From Bacillota bacterium (GTDB taxonomy: Bacteria > Bacillota > Clostridia > Christensenellales > CAG-138), in the NCBI GenBank assembly GCA_016288175.1, contig JAEEYN010000222.1, positions 1 to 38,141 of the forward strand: DNA of 38,141 bases, written 5' to 3'. A model generated the notes under the pieces. That model ran no database searches and was not told the origin of the DNA. It was given only the letters and a program-made list of their open reading frames with translations. Both the position numbers and the translations under genes were made by a program. This document shows, piece by piece, positions 15,888 to 23,495 of the stretch. Position 1 is the stretch's first letter. Each line of letters opens with the position of its first letter.

Positions 15888-16442
15888 TCAGCGATCCTTT
15901 CCGATCCAAAGCATCAGGCAGCGATGTGTTTTTCCTCTGTATTCAATGCTTTCCGTTTCGCCTGTGAAGCGCATACCGCTCTTTTCCATCACGCGCCTGC
16001 TCGCGGTATTTTCCTCAAAACAGCCCGCACGAACTGTTTCAAAGCCGAGACGGAACAGCTCCGCAATCGCGGTTTTAAGCATCTCTGTCGCAAATCCGCG
16101 GTTTTTATGCTCGGGGTCGACAACATAGCCGAGTTCGATAGCATTTCCTTCAACGCAGGTATCGTTGAGAAAGCCGACGGCAGTATCGCCGAAAAGCGCA
16201 AGATAAATAAAATGCCCGTCGGAATTCGAAAGCGCTTTCATCCTTTCGAACAGACGGACAGCTTCATCCTCCGAGGAAAAATCGGGGATCATATAGGTCT
16301 TTTTGATCTCTTCGTTATAGAAAAGCCGAAGCAAAGTCTCCCTGTCAGCGCCTGTCAGCGGCCGCAGATTAAGCCGCTCCGAAGCAAGATCCCGGCTTCG
16401 TAAAGCAAGTTTATTGATGAATTGTATTCGGTTATCGCTCAC
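15888..16442 (-). CDS. GNAT acetyltransferase (RimJ/RimL-like)
   Basis: A 184-residue GNAT-fold N-acetyltransferase of the RimJ/RimL group, first gene of the GNAT-SRAP-DNPH1-SDR operon. Visible elements are the SERLNLRPLTGADRETLLRL beta-1/alpha-1 start, the acetyl-CoA loop in HKNRGFATEMLK (the RGFA pattern) and the late motif NTASRRVMEKSGMRFTGE typical of the family. I chose GTG 16442 with an AAGGGA site; the frame stays open to a TTG at 16499, but that region carries the promoter. The substrate could be a ribosomal protein N-terminus, an amine or an antibiotic, and the sequence does not decide. Confidence 0.85.
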   Translation of the reverse strand: MSDNRIQFINKLALRSRDLASERLNLRPLTGADRETLLRLFYNEEIKKTYMIPDFSSEDEAVRLFERMKALSNSDGHFIYLALFGDTAVGFLNDTCVEGNAIELGYVVDPEHKNRGFATEMLKTAIAELFRLGFETVRAGCFEENTASRRVMEKSGMRFTGETESIEYRGKTHRCLMLWIGKDR

Positions 16443-16475
16443 GAATTTCCCTTTCGCATTATTTTCCTTTGAGTC

Positions 16476-16504
16476 AGTATAGCATCCCCGCGCTTTCAAT
16501 GCAA
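16476..16504 (-). promoter_or_regulatory. Promoter of the GNAT-SRAP-DNPH1-SDR operon
   Basis: On the minus strand, extended -10 TGCTATACT (core 16476-16481), 17-bp spacer and a weak -35 TTGCAT (16499-16504). Its position inside the longer possible GNAT frame supports the GTG at 16442 as the true start. Confidence 0.65.
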
Positions 16505-16549
16505 GCGCCGTTTTTATAGCCCCGTCTTTTTCAAAAACGATATGTTGTC

Positions 16550-16578
16550 TTGACTTCCGGCGCGGATTATGGTAGTAT
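16550..16578 (+). promoter_or_regulatory. Promoter of the small membrane protein gene
   Basis: -35 TTGACT (16550-16555), 17-bp spacer, -10 TAGTAT (16573-16578), about 100 nt before the ATG. It is divergent from the GNAT operon promoter, with about 45 bp between the two -35 boxes. Confidence 0.65.
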
Positions 16579-16676
16579 GATTTCAGTATATACTATATGC
16601 GATCCTTCTGCCTGCGTTCAACAGACGGCATGGACGCCGAGGTTTATGAAATCCACTGAAAGAGAGGTAATTCACT

Positions 16677-17066
16677 ATGGATCTTAAAAAAACAATGATC
16701 AGATTCGGTATCTGCTTCCTGGTCGGTTTTTTGCTTGCGCTTGCCGTATGGGGTGTTTTGGGCCCGAACGGTGATTTCCACGGTGCGGCTGCGCTTGCAT
16801 GGATCGCCCGCATCATCATTTTCCTGCTTATCTTTGCGCTGTTCTATTGGATCGTGCTCGGCATCATGATGTCGAAAGCCAAAGGCGCCGCCGCAATCGT
16901 TCCGACAGTGATCATCTCCGCTCTTATTGCGCTGTTCGTAACGTTCCTCTGCACATGGACCGCGAGATGGACCTCTGGAACTTTCTTCGGTCTGCTGCCG
17001 CTGACCGTCGTCAACGCGCTGATCCTCTTCCTTGTGCTCTCGAAGCTCAATATTCCCCACAAATGA
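16677..17066 (+). CDS. Small four-helix membrane protein, unknown function
   Basis: A 129-residue hydrophobic protein with four predicted membrane helices (about 9-28, 39-63, 72-93 and 102-122) and a short basic N-terminus (MDLKKTMIR). It has a clear AGAGAGG site before the ATG, its own promoter and its own terminator, so it is a single-gene unit. I recognise no family. The content resembles small uncharacterised integral membrane proteins of Clostridia, and no charged or catalytic motif stands out within the membrane segments. Its neighbours do not indicate a role. Confidence 0.75.
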   Translation: MDLKKTMIRFGICFLVGFLLALAVWGVLGPNGDFHGAAALAWIARIIIFLLIFALFYWIVLGIMMSKAKGAAAIVPTVIISALIALFVTFLCTWTARWTSGTFFGLLPLTVVNALILFLVLSKLNIPHK

Positions 17067-17079
17067 TCTGCAAAAAGCA

Positions 17080-17110
17080 GGGCTCCGTCCTTTCCGACGG
17101 AGCCCTTTTT
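17080..17110. terminator. Bidirectional terminator between convergent genes
   Basis: GGGCTCCGTC, loop CTTTCC, GACGGAGCCC, then TTTTTGTTTG; a perfect 10-bp stem. The opposite strand also ends in a T-rich run, so it serves both the membrane protein gene and the convergent C_GCAxxG_C_C gene. Confidence 0.92.
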
Positions 17111-17122
17111 GTTTGTGGTTTT

Positions 17123-17539
17123 TTAGTTTTCCGTATTGAGCTTTCCCGCCTGTTTCAGCAATTCCTCAACGAGCGCGACGGATTCAAGGACCAGATCGTC
17201 GCAGTGCTGCTTCTTTTCGCCGCCGGCTTCCGCGTTCATTCGCAGGAGTTCCGAGCAGTCCAGCACGCCGTTATGGTTCAGCTTCATTTTAAGGTGGAAT
17301 TCGGAAACCGTCCGCGGGTCGTCCGCACCGAAAAGGCCAAGCGCCATCAGGCCTCCTGTCACTGCGCCGCATACGGACCCACGCTTCATTCCGCCGCCGA
17401 AATTTGCGGCGATACGGAATGCCGTTTCCTCCGTTATTCCCGCAGCTTCCGCGAACGGGATCAGTACCGACTGTGCGCAGTTATAGTGCGGTACCTCGAT
17501 CGCACGGAGTTCTTTGGCCTTTTCGATAAACTTGCTCAT
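17123..17539 (-). CDS. C_GCAxxG_C_C family protein (putative redox protein)
   Basis: A 138-residue member of the C_GCAxxG_C_C family, named for its cysteine spacing. The cysteines are visible: Cys21 in YNCAQSV, Cys57 in VCGAVTGG (the CGAxxG motif), Cys95 in DCSELL and Cys113 in QHCDDL. The FGGGMKRGSVCGA segment is the family hallmark. These proteins are thought to have a redox or metal-linked role, but no reaction is established. I chose ATG 17539, which overlaps the MerR stop by one base (TAATG) and follows an AAGGAG site; a much longer open frame upstream is only the shadow of the MerR gene. Co-transcription with the MerR regulator suggests it is part of that regulator's response. Confidence 0.88.
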   Translation of the reverse strand: MSKFIEKAKELRAIEVPHYNCAQSVLIPFAEAAGITEETAFRIAANFGGGMKRGSVCGAVTGGLMALGLFGADDPRTVSEFHLKMKLNHNGVLDCSELLRMNAEAGGEKKQHCDDLVLESVALVEELLKQAGKLNTEN

Positions 17540-18276
17540 TACTTTTCTCCTTTTGTATTGTTTTCGTCGGCAACCTCGACGCAGTAGCCGCGGCGGCCGC
17601 ATTCGGGGCAGGTCAGTTTGCGCGTTTTCGGCGTATGCGAGGCCCAGAACATCTGCTTGAAGGTCGGCTTGAAGACCTTGTGGCATTCCGGGCAGATATA
17701 CGCGACGCTGCGATAATAGTAGCGGCTGCACCAGATCGCCCACGGAATGGCGATGACCAGCGCGGCAGCGTACGCCCACCACCAGCCCTTGATGATCCAG
17801 AGCGCGACGCCGGCGGCCTCCAGAAGGAAGATCGGGATGGCCGAAAGGAGCATTGTTCTGCGGGTTTTTTTGAGATCGTTCTTGTTGTTCATAGTGTACG
17901 CTATGTCGCCGATCGATTCAACGGAAACTTCGTTCGCTTGCCGAAGACCGCTTTTCAGCTGCTCGAGCTTTTCGAGCTTTTCCTTTCTTTCGCCGATCTC
18001 CGCTTTCAGCGTCTGCTCCTGCTGTTCGAGCAGCAGCGAGATCACGTTCGGAGCATTGTCCTCCGAGAGGATCTTCGAAATGCCGTCGAGCGAGATGCCG
18101 AGCTCGCGGAGGAAGCAGACCGTCTTCATCTTCTGAAGATCGCTCTCCGAATAGAGCCTCCTTCCGCCCTCGGTGAGCTCCGACGGGGAAAGGATCCCGC
18201 GGGTGTCGTAATACTGGACAGTTCGTACGGTGACGGAGCAGAGCTTCGCGATCTCTCCCGTTGTGTATTTGGACAT
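17539..18276 (-). CDS. MerR-family regulator with membrane segments and C-terminal zinc ribbon
   Basis: A 245-residue protein with a MerR DNA-binding domain (TGEIAKLCSVTVRTVQYYD, about 6-24, then the wing GGRRLYSESDLQ), a coiled coil (about 83-113), two hydrophobic helices (about 142-162 and 165-184) and a C-terminal zinc ribbon with CPEC pairs at Cys195/Cys198 and Cys223/Cys226. The start at 18276 is fixed by an excellent AAGGAGGTGA site five bases away. MerR proteins bend promoters with over-long spacers, and such a promoter with a dyad lies directly upstream, so autoregulation is likely. A membrane-tethered MerR with a metal-binding tail is an uncommon layout; the ribbon could sense metal or redox state, or be structural. 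The inducer is unknown. Confidence 0.87.
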   Translation of the reverse strand: MSKYTTGEIAKLCSVTVRTVQYYDTRGILSPSELTEGGRRLYSESDLQKMKTVCFLRELGISLDGISKILSEDNAPNVISLLLEQQEQTLKAEIGERKEKLEKLEQLKSGLRQANEVSVESIGDIAYTMNNKNDLKKTRRTMLLSAIPIFLLEAAGVALWIIKGWWWAYAAALVIAIPWAIWCSRYYYRSVAYICPECHKVFKPTFKQMFWASHTPKTRKLTCPECGRRGYCVEVADENNTKGEK

Positions 18277-18299
18277 AGCTTTCACCTCCTTCGCCGCAT

Positions 18300-18342
18300 A
18301 CTTTAGCTCATTACGCTGCGTCACAAGCAACCCCTGACGCAG
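18300..18342 (-). promoter_or_regulatory. MerR-type promoter with 19-bp spacer and operator dyad
   Basis: On the minus strand, -35 TTGCTT (18325-18330), 19-bp spacer and -10 TAAAGT (18300-18305), the over-long spacing typical of MerR-controlled promoters. The spacer holds a near-palindrome TGACGC-A-GCGTAA (18311-18323). A second arm gives a wider perfect inverted repeat, CTGCGTCA (18316-18323) and TGACGCAG (18335-18342), straddling the -35. Confidence 0.72.
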
Positions 18343-18534
18343 GGGGATTTTTCGAGAAAACTTGTATTTTTCGGAAAAAACACCGGAATCAAGCACTGCG
18401 ATCGGCGAACAGGCTTTGTTTTTCCGAAAAAACCACTTCCCTGATATTTTAGCCTATTCATCGCCGGATTTCAACTCCTTCGGCATTAATTCGGCAACCG
18501 CCCTCCGTTTCATGCGGAGTTTCCGAATTACTCT

Positions 18535-18562
18535 TGCATTTATTATAATTATTCTGTATAAT
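18535..18562 (+). promoter_or_regulatory. Promoter of the NPCBM-type kinase operon
   Basis: -35 TTGCAT (18535-18540), 16-bp spacer and a perfect -10 TATAAT (18557-18562), about 50 nt before the ATG at 18616. The surroundings are AT-rich. Confidence 0.7.
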
Positions 18563-18615
18563 AGTTTGAAGGATATATTTATTTTCACAAGTATTGCACA
18601 GACGGAGTGTTGTGT

Positions 18616-20442
18616 ATGGAAAGCATTGATCTAAAGAACATTTGGCCTGAATGGAAGATCGAAGGAGCGCCTCTCGGCAGAGGTTCATACGGTACCGTTT
18701 ATAAAGCTGTCCGAAACAACTACGGTATCGAGACCGTATCGGCGATCAAGGTTATCTCCATCCCGCGGGATGAATACGAGGTCGATTCGCTTGTTGCCGA
18801 AGGTTATACGATCGACGATTCCAAATCCGTTTACCGCAGCGTTGTCGATGAATGCATCAATGAGATCAGCATCATGGATTCATTCAAAGGCACCACGAAC
18901 ATCGTCAGCGTTGAGGATTACAAGGTCGTTGAAAAGAAGGACCGCTTCGGATGGGATATCTACATCCGGATGGAGCTTCTGACTCCGCTCACAAAACGCC
19001 TTGCCGAAGGTGAATTGACGGAGAAGGAAACGGCGAAGCTTGGCATCGATATCTGCACCGCGCTTGAGCTTTGCCACAGCAAAAACGTTATCCACCGCGA
19101 TATCAAACCGCAGAATATTTTCGTCAACGATTATAGCAGCTATAAACTCGGCGATTTCGGGATCGCCAGGTCCGTTGACAGCGTTTCAAAGGGGCTTTCG
19201 CTCCGGGGCACGCTCAGCTACATAGCGCCCGAGGTCGAACGCAGCGAAGAATACGATAAAAGTGTCGACATCTATTCGCTCGGGCTTGTGCTTTATTTCT
19301 GTCTGAATAAGCGGAGGCTGCCTTTCCTTGATACGAGCAAGAAGCTCCTCAGCCCGACCGAACGCGATACGGCAAATACTCGCCGTCTTTCCGGCGAACC
19401 TCTTCCCCCGCCCTGCAGCGCGTCGCCGCTCATGGCGGACATCATCCTCTGCGCCTGCGATCCCGATCCGAAGCAGCGTTTCAGTACCGCGTCGGCGATG
19501 AAGACCGCGCTGCAGGCCGTAATCGCGCAGCAGGAAGCTCCTGCCTGTCCCGCCAAGCCCGCTGCAAAAGTTCCCGCCGGAGTTAATGCTTCTGCTGCAC
19601 CGAAGCCGACGCCCGCACCGGCAGCAAACCGGGTTTCCCCCGCCTCGCTGCAGCGAACTGTCAATTTATCCACCGCGACGCAGCAAACTGCTCAAACTTT
19701 CGTGCCGCAGCAGACACCTGTCTATACCGCCGCGCCGCAGCCAGTTCAAAACAGGCAAAAGAAAAGATCCAAACTCCCGCTTATTATCGGATTACTGCTC
19801 GCCCTCTGCCTGCTCATCGGCGCTGCGCTGATAATTATTCCGAAGCTTATAGGCGGTTCCGGTGATACTTCCGCCAATTCCGATAATCCCGGTATTAGCT
19901 CCGTCAGCACCTCACCCGGCGAAACAGCAGCACCCGGTGAAGCGCAGAATACGCCGATACCTACTGCAGCGGTCAAGCTCTCCGACACCAATGCTCTGTA
20001 CAATCTCAGCCCGGGATCCTATAAAACCGGAGATGATGAGCATGCGTCCTTCGAGATGGGTTCAAGCACCGTGGACGACGGCTTCGCGATCTTCTGCAAA
20101 GATGCGGGATACTGGAATACTTACGGTTATTTTTCAATTGATCTTGACCGAAAGTATTCTTCCGTCACTTTTGATATCGGCCACGTCAACGGCACCAATA
20201 TGGGAGATATCTTTTTAACGGTTCATCTTGATGATACGCAGCTTGGATACGATCAGATCGAAGGGCTCGCGGAAGACGGCAAGATCAGTATGCATACCGC
20301 TTCCCAAACAATTACAATACCCGTTCAGGGCGTAAAGACGCTGTTTATTGAGCTTTCTACACCCAGGCACTACACATCCAACAAGAATGCGCTGGATCCG
20401 TATTACGGCTTCGCGAATTTTTACCTTACTCCGAAAGCATAA
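18616..20442 (+). CDS. Transmembrane Ser/Thr kinase with NPCBM-like outer domain
   Basis: A 608-residue receptor kinase with all canonical catalytic motifs: P-loop LGRGSYG (20-26), Lys45 in SAIK, HRDIKPQN (160-167, Asp162, Lys164, Asn167), DFG (180-182) and APE (204-206). A Pro/Ala-rich linker (about 305-380), one membrane helix (about 387-408), a short stalk and an outer domain (about 455-608) follow. The outer domain resembles the NPCBM putative carbohydrate-binding fold (FEMGSSTVDDGF, FSIDLDRKYSSVTFDIG, IPVQGVKTLFIEL, FANFYLTPK). I chose ATG 18616 with a CGGAGTG site. The N-terminal IWPEW motif is shared with the two RCC1-type kinases, marking one paralogous family. It is probably an active kinase sensing a glycan or wall fragment. 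It is followed after 32 nt by an unknown gene. Confidence 0.92.
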   Translation: MESIDLKNIWPEWKIEGAPLGRGSYGTVYKAVRNNYGIETVSAIKVISIPRDEYEVDSLVAEGYTIDDSKSVYRSVVDECINEISIMDSFKGTTNIVSVEDYKVVEKKDRFGWDIYIRMELLTPLTKRLAEGELTEKETAKLGIDICTALELCHSKNVIHRDIKPQNIFVNDYSSYKLGDFGIARSVDSVSKGLSLRGTLSYIAPEVERSEEYDKSVDIYSLGLVLYFCLNKRRLPFLDTSKKLLSPTERDTANTRRLSGEPLPPPCSASPLMADIILCACDPDPKQRFSTASAMKTALQAVIAQQEAPACPAKPAAKVPAGVNASAAPKPTPAPAANRVSPASLQRTVNLSTATQQTAQTFVPQQTPVYTAAPQPVQNRQKKRSKLPLIIGLLLALCLLIGAALIIIPKLIGGSGDTSANSDNPGISSVSTSPGETAAPGEAQNTPIPTAAVKLSDTNALYNLSPGSYKTGDDEHASFEMGSSTVDDGFAIFCKDAGYWNTYGYFSIDLDRKYSSVTFDIGHVNGTNMGDIFLTVHLDDTQLGYDQIEGLAEDGKISMHTASQTITIPVQGVKTLFIELSTPRHYTSNKNALDPYYGFANFYLTPKA

Positions 20443-20474
20443 CCTTTCGCCAAATAACATGAAAGGAAAACGCT

Positions 20475-21761
20475 ATGTCCGAAGAATTTGAAAACAAGCT
20501 TGATTTTACGGAAAACGCCCGGGAAGCGCTCTATTCCGCCGTGGACAGCGAGGGTTTTATTGATAACGACGCGGAGATGATCTATGATGTTATCTCAAAG
20601 CGTCTGAAATTCATTCCTTTCGGCGAATACCTGAAGCGCTACATCTACCGCAGCGCAGGCATTGAAGGACCGTTTGAAGAAGTCGGGCTCGATATCTACC
20701 GCCGGATCATCAGGGATTCCTTTGCAGACACGGATACCCCGCCCTCCTTTGAGCCGACTTCGGCGAAACTCAGCGCGCTTTCGAAGAACTGGCTGACTCA
20801 GCAGTCCGTCAGCCGCAAAGTCGTGTTTCTTCTCGGTTTCGGTCTCGGAATGCCCGAAAACGATGTCGATCGTTTCCTTACAAAAGCGCTCCGGGAGCGC
20901 GGTTTCAACGCGAAGGATCCTTTCGAGATCATCTGCTGGCACTGTTTCAGGAAAGGCTACGGCTATCCGAAATTTAACGAACTTTGGAATTCGTTTCTGA
21001 AAGCTTCGCCGCAGGGTTCCGCAGGGCGGCATCTGCTCGACGAATTGACAGTTGCCGTGCGCGGTAAAGTCGATACGCTCAGCGAGGATGATGCGCTCAT
21101 TGCTTTTGCATCGCAGTTCAAAACGAAGGATAACCGGCCCAAGCTTTCCGTTTCAACACGCAAATGCTTTGACGGGCTTTTCGCCGAGGCAAAGCGCATC
21201 GTTGCGGAGATCTATACCCGAGGCGAAGAGGAGCGCGCGCGGATCGAGGCCGCCAAAGTCGAAGACAGGCTGTTGAGGGATGACCGTGTTTCCGACAGCG
21301 AACGCAATGAAAGGATCCGGCGGATCAGGGCGGAAGCGCGTATCTATAAGCCCGAGGATATCACCGAAAGCGATCTTGAGCACATCATCTCTTCCGCGAT
21401 CCCCGTTGACCGCCATGGCAACCTGACTCCGAGCAAGGCTTCCGCGCTCTCCGGCCGTTTCGACGGCAAACGCTTCAGCCGCCAGCATATCAACGATATC
21501 CTCGAAGGCAACACCGAAGCTACGCGTTTCGACATAATAACGCTGAATTTCTTCATCATGTCGCAGTCGCTTGACCAGCACCCAAATAAGCGCGAGCGGT
21601 ACTTTTCATTCATCAATTCGACAAACAGGCTTCTCGAAGGCTGCGGTCTCGGCGAGCTCTATATTTCGAATCCCTATGAATGTTTCGTACTCATGTGCCT
21701 GCTCTCCGAAGATCCGCTCGGCACCTATGCCGACGTTTGGGAGCTTTCGTACGAAAACTGA
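20475..21761 (+). CDS. Uncharacterised 428-residue protein in a kinase operon
   Basis: I do not recognise a named domain. The protein is soluble, mainly helical and highly charged, with no signal peptide or membrane segment. Distinct parts are a helical N-terminal half with FLLGFGLGMPENDVDRFLTK (118-137) and DPFEIICWHCFRKGYG (148-163), a charged segment (about 240-295, a possible coiled coil rich in Glu and Arg), and a late stretch FSRQHINDILEGNTEATRFD (334-353) that loosely resembles a helix-turn-helix. It has an AAAGGA site, starts 32 nt after the receptor kinase and ends before a terminator, so the two genes form an operon. A cytoplasmic kinase target or effector is the natural guess, but that is inference from position only. 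Confidence 0.8.
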   Translation: MSEEFENKLDFTENAREALYSAVDSEGFIDNDAEMIYDVISKRLKFIPFGEYLKRYIYRSAGIEGPFEEVGLDIYRRIIRDSFADTDTPPSFEPTSAKLSALSKNWLTQQSVSRKVVFLLGFGLGMPENDVDRFLTKALRERGFNAKDPFEIICWHCFRKGYGYPKFNELWNSFLKASPQGSAGRHLLDELTVAVRGKVDTLSEDDALIAFASQFKTKDNRPKLSVSTRKCFDGLFAEAKRIVAEIYTRGEEERARIEAAKVEDRLLRDDRVSDSERNERIRRIRAEARIYKPEDITESDLEHIISSAIPVDRHGNLTPSKASALSGRFDGKRFSRQHINDILEGNTEATRFDIITLNFFIMSQSLDQHPNKRERYFSFINSTNRLLEGCGLGELYISNPYECFVLMCLLSEDPLGTYADVWELSYEN

Positions 21762-21771
21762 CAGAATCATA

Positions 21772-21803
21772 AAACAAGGCCCTCCTTCCGGAAGGCCTTG
21801 TTT
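21772..21803. terminator. Bidirectional terminator between convergent genes
   Basis: AAACAAGGCC (21772-21781) pairs with GGCCTTGTTT (21794-21803); the 12-base loop has its own TTCCGGAA palindrome. T-rich on both outer sides. It serves the + strand kinase operon and the - strand DUF362 gene. Confidence 0.88.
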
Positions 21804-21818
21804 CTTTATTCAACGTTT

Positions 21819-23228
21819 TTACACTGTTTTGATATGGTTTGAGAACGGCGAAGGCACAAGCGCTTTGGAGCCGTGCAGTTTCGAAAGCGTGAGACATTTG
21901 AGTGCTTTAAGCGGCCCGATCGGGGCGAATTCCATCGGATTGACCTTCATGAGATAGAACATCGCGGCGGCGGTATCGGCAAGGCTGTTGCATTTGCGGC
22001 TCAGGAAAACGTTCTTTTTCCCGAGGCGCTTGATGAGCTTTTCACCCACTTCGTTGATCGCGCAGTCGCCGACGATCAGAACTCTCCCCTTGATCGCGTC
22101 GATCTCCGCTTGGTCATGACCCTTACCCATTACCATCGTCCAGCCGCCCTTGCCGTTGTGGTCGCCGTAAAGTATCTGCAAAAGCGTCAGCGGATTGTTC
22201 CTGCATCCCTGCTTGCAGCAGCGTTCCTTCCCCATGATCACCTTCACGTCTTCAGGGTAATAATCGTAGAGATCATACGGATATTTCTCCGTATACATGG
22301 AGATATCGCCTTCGATCGCGATGTTGTCAAGACTGCTTACGCCTTCCGAATAGCCGCGCTCCACGGCGTCGCGAAGGTGCGGAACATCGTCGAGCGTAAG
22401 TCCGAAGATCCTCGCTCCGACCATATCCGCCGCAACAACATTCTTGCCGCCGACAAGCACTTTTAAGGGCAGAACGGCTTTATCCGCAAGCGCGGTGACC
22501 GGATAATGCCCGTAGATGGTGCCCTCGACGCCTTCGATGAGCGTGAAATCGGGCCGGACATAACCGAGCACATCGATAAGCTTGTGGTGTAGATTGTAGT
22601 TGTGGTCAAAGCCGCGCGCAGACTGGCACGGGAACGCCCATTGGTTCTTCACGCCAAGCGTAACTCCCGCCATGGAATGCGTTTTGAGCTTCGGAAGGCT
22701 GATATAAAGGTTCTCGTCCCTGCCGTCGATAAGGTTGTCGACTACGAAGCGCGGCATACCGAATTTCGTAACGAAATAACCGTCCGGATCCTCCGAAGCG
22801 GGCTTTTTGCCGCGGAATTCGAATTCGACTGTTTTATCCTCGTCGAGATAAACCGGGACCGCACCGGTGCGTTTGCAGATCCTGTCATAGCCGATCACTG
22901 CGAAAACGAGCCTTGTCGCGTTGCTTTGAGTCGAGTTTTCGAACAGGTAGATCTTCTTCGCCCCCTGCTCCTTCCAATAATCGATCACTGCTTCAACAAG
23001 CTCCGGGCGTGTATAGCAATAGGGCTGCCCGTCGATGCCGTTCGGCTTAAGGAAAACATTTCCGGAGGATTTGAGGAGCTTTTTGCCGCCAGCTTTTTCG
23101 AAGATCTCCCTCACGGCGGTGCGGAGCTCCGCTTTCATTTCGTCTCTCAGCGGCTTGAAGACCGTCCGGGTGCCCTCCCGATACGGGGTGTCGAGATGGC
23201 GGACATAAACTGTTGCCTTCTTTTCCAT
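21819..23228 (-). CDS. DUF362 domain protein
   Basis: A 469-residue DUF362-family protein. Members of this family are often iron-sulfur associated, but no reaction is established. Typical features are the early KPNGIDGQPYCYTRPELVEA segment (61-80), the central SLPKLKTHSMAGVTLGVKN block with its conserved KxKTH core, and VVAADMVGARIFG. Towards the C-terminus is a Cys cluster, ERCCKQGC, and further Cys (GDCAINE, SRKCNS), which could bind metal; there is no ferredoxin CxxCxxC repeat. I chose ATG 23228 (MEKKATVYVRH); a longer in-frame extension overlaps the small upstream gene. It lies 4 nt after that gene's stop, so the two are co-translated. Function unknown. Confidence 0.87.
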   Translation of the reverse strand: MEKKATVYVRHLDTPYREGTRTVFKPLRDEMKAELRTAVREIFEKAGGKKLLKSSGNVFLKPNGIDGQPYCYTRPELVEAVIDYWKEQGAKKIYLFENSTQSNATRLVFAVIGYDRICKRTGAVPVYLDEDKTVEFEFRGKKPASEDPDGYFVTKFGMPRFVVDNLIDGRDENLYISLPKLKTHSMAGVTLGVKNQWAFPCQSARGFDHNYNLHHKLIDVLGYVRPDFTLIEGVEGTIYGHYPVTALADKAVLPLKVLVGGKNVVAADMVGARIFGLTLDDVPHLRDAVERGYSEGVSSLDNIAIEGDISMYTEKYPYDLYDYYPEDVKVIMGKERCCKQGCRNNPLTLLQILYGDHNGKGGWTMVMGKGHDQAEIDAIKGRVLIVGDCAINEVGEKLIKRLGKKNVFLSRKCNSLADTAAAMFYLMKVNPMEFAPIGPLKALKCLTLSKLHGSKALVPSPFSNHIKTV

Positions 23229-23232
23229 AAAC

Positions 23233-23436
23233 TTAACTGTCGTCCCTTGTGTTTTCCGCTCTTTGCGCTTCAAGGAAAGCTTTGTAATCGTCAGTAAAGC
23301 GGGTCTCCGGCGGATTGACGTCCGAAGGATCGAATCCAAGCTCCTCTGTGCCGTTTGTCAGCTTCCGTTCGACGGCTTTGCGGTTCTTTCTTTTTTTCTT
23401 AAGCGATCCGATAAAATCTTTGAGGCTCATTTTCAT
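23233..23436 (-). CDS. Small highly charged protein, 67 residues
   Basis: Unknown protein. It starts with a basic, Lys/Arg-rich half (SLKKKRKNRKAVERK) and ends in an acidic, hydrophilic half; no membrane segment or Cys. It looks real because an AGGAG site (23444-23448) lies seven bases before the ATG and the stop is 4 nt from the DUF362 start. An alternative ATG is at 23430. It may be a partner or a simple cistron upstream of the DUF362 gene. Confidence 0.68.
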   Translation of the reverse strand: MKMSLKDFIGSLKKKRKNRKAVERKLTNGTEELGFDPSDVNPPETRFTDDYKAFLEAQRAENTRDDS

Positions 23437-23495
23437 TTTCTTTCTCCTTTAAAAGGCTGTCCGTTTATCATTGGCCCCGCAGTACTTGCTGCGTG

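Larger units (their letters stand above)
18277..18615. other. Divergent intergenic region between MerR and kinase genes
   Basis: This 339-bp stretch holds no gene. Besides the two promoters it has a perfect 13-bp inverted repeat TTTTTCGGAAAAA (18367-18379) and TTTTTCCGAAAAA (18419-18431). It also has a nested dyad with outer arms AATTCGG (18488-18494) and CCGAATT (18523-18529) and inner arms CTCCG (18503-18507) and CGGAG (18515-18519). The second dyad ends five bases before the kinase -35 and could be an operator or a terminator-like fold. Confidence 0.6.

Noticed and set aside
17540..17782. N-terminal extension of the C_GCAxxG_C_C gene
   Set aside because: It runs over the MerR zinc-ribbon codons in another frame and is not homologous to the family; ATG 17539 has a good ribosome site.
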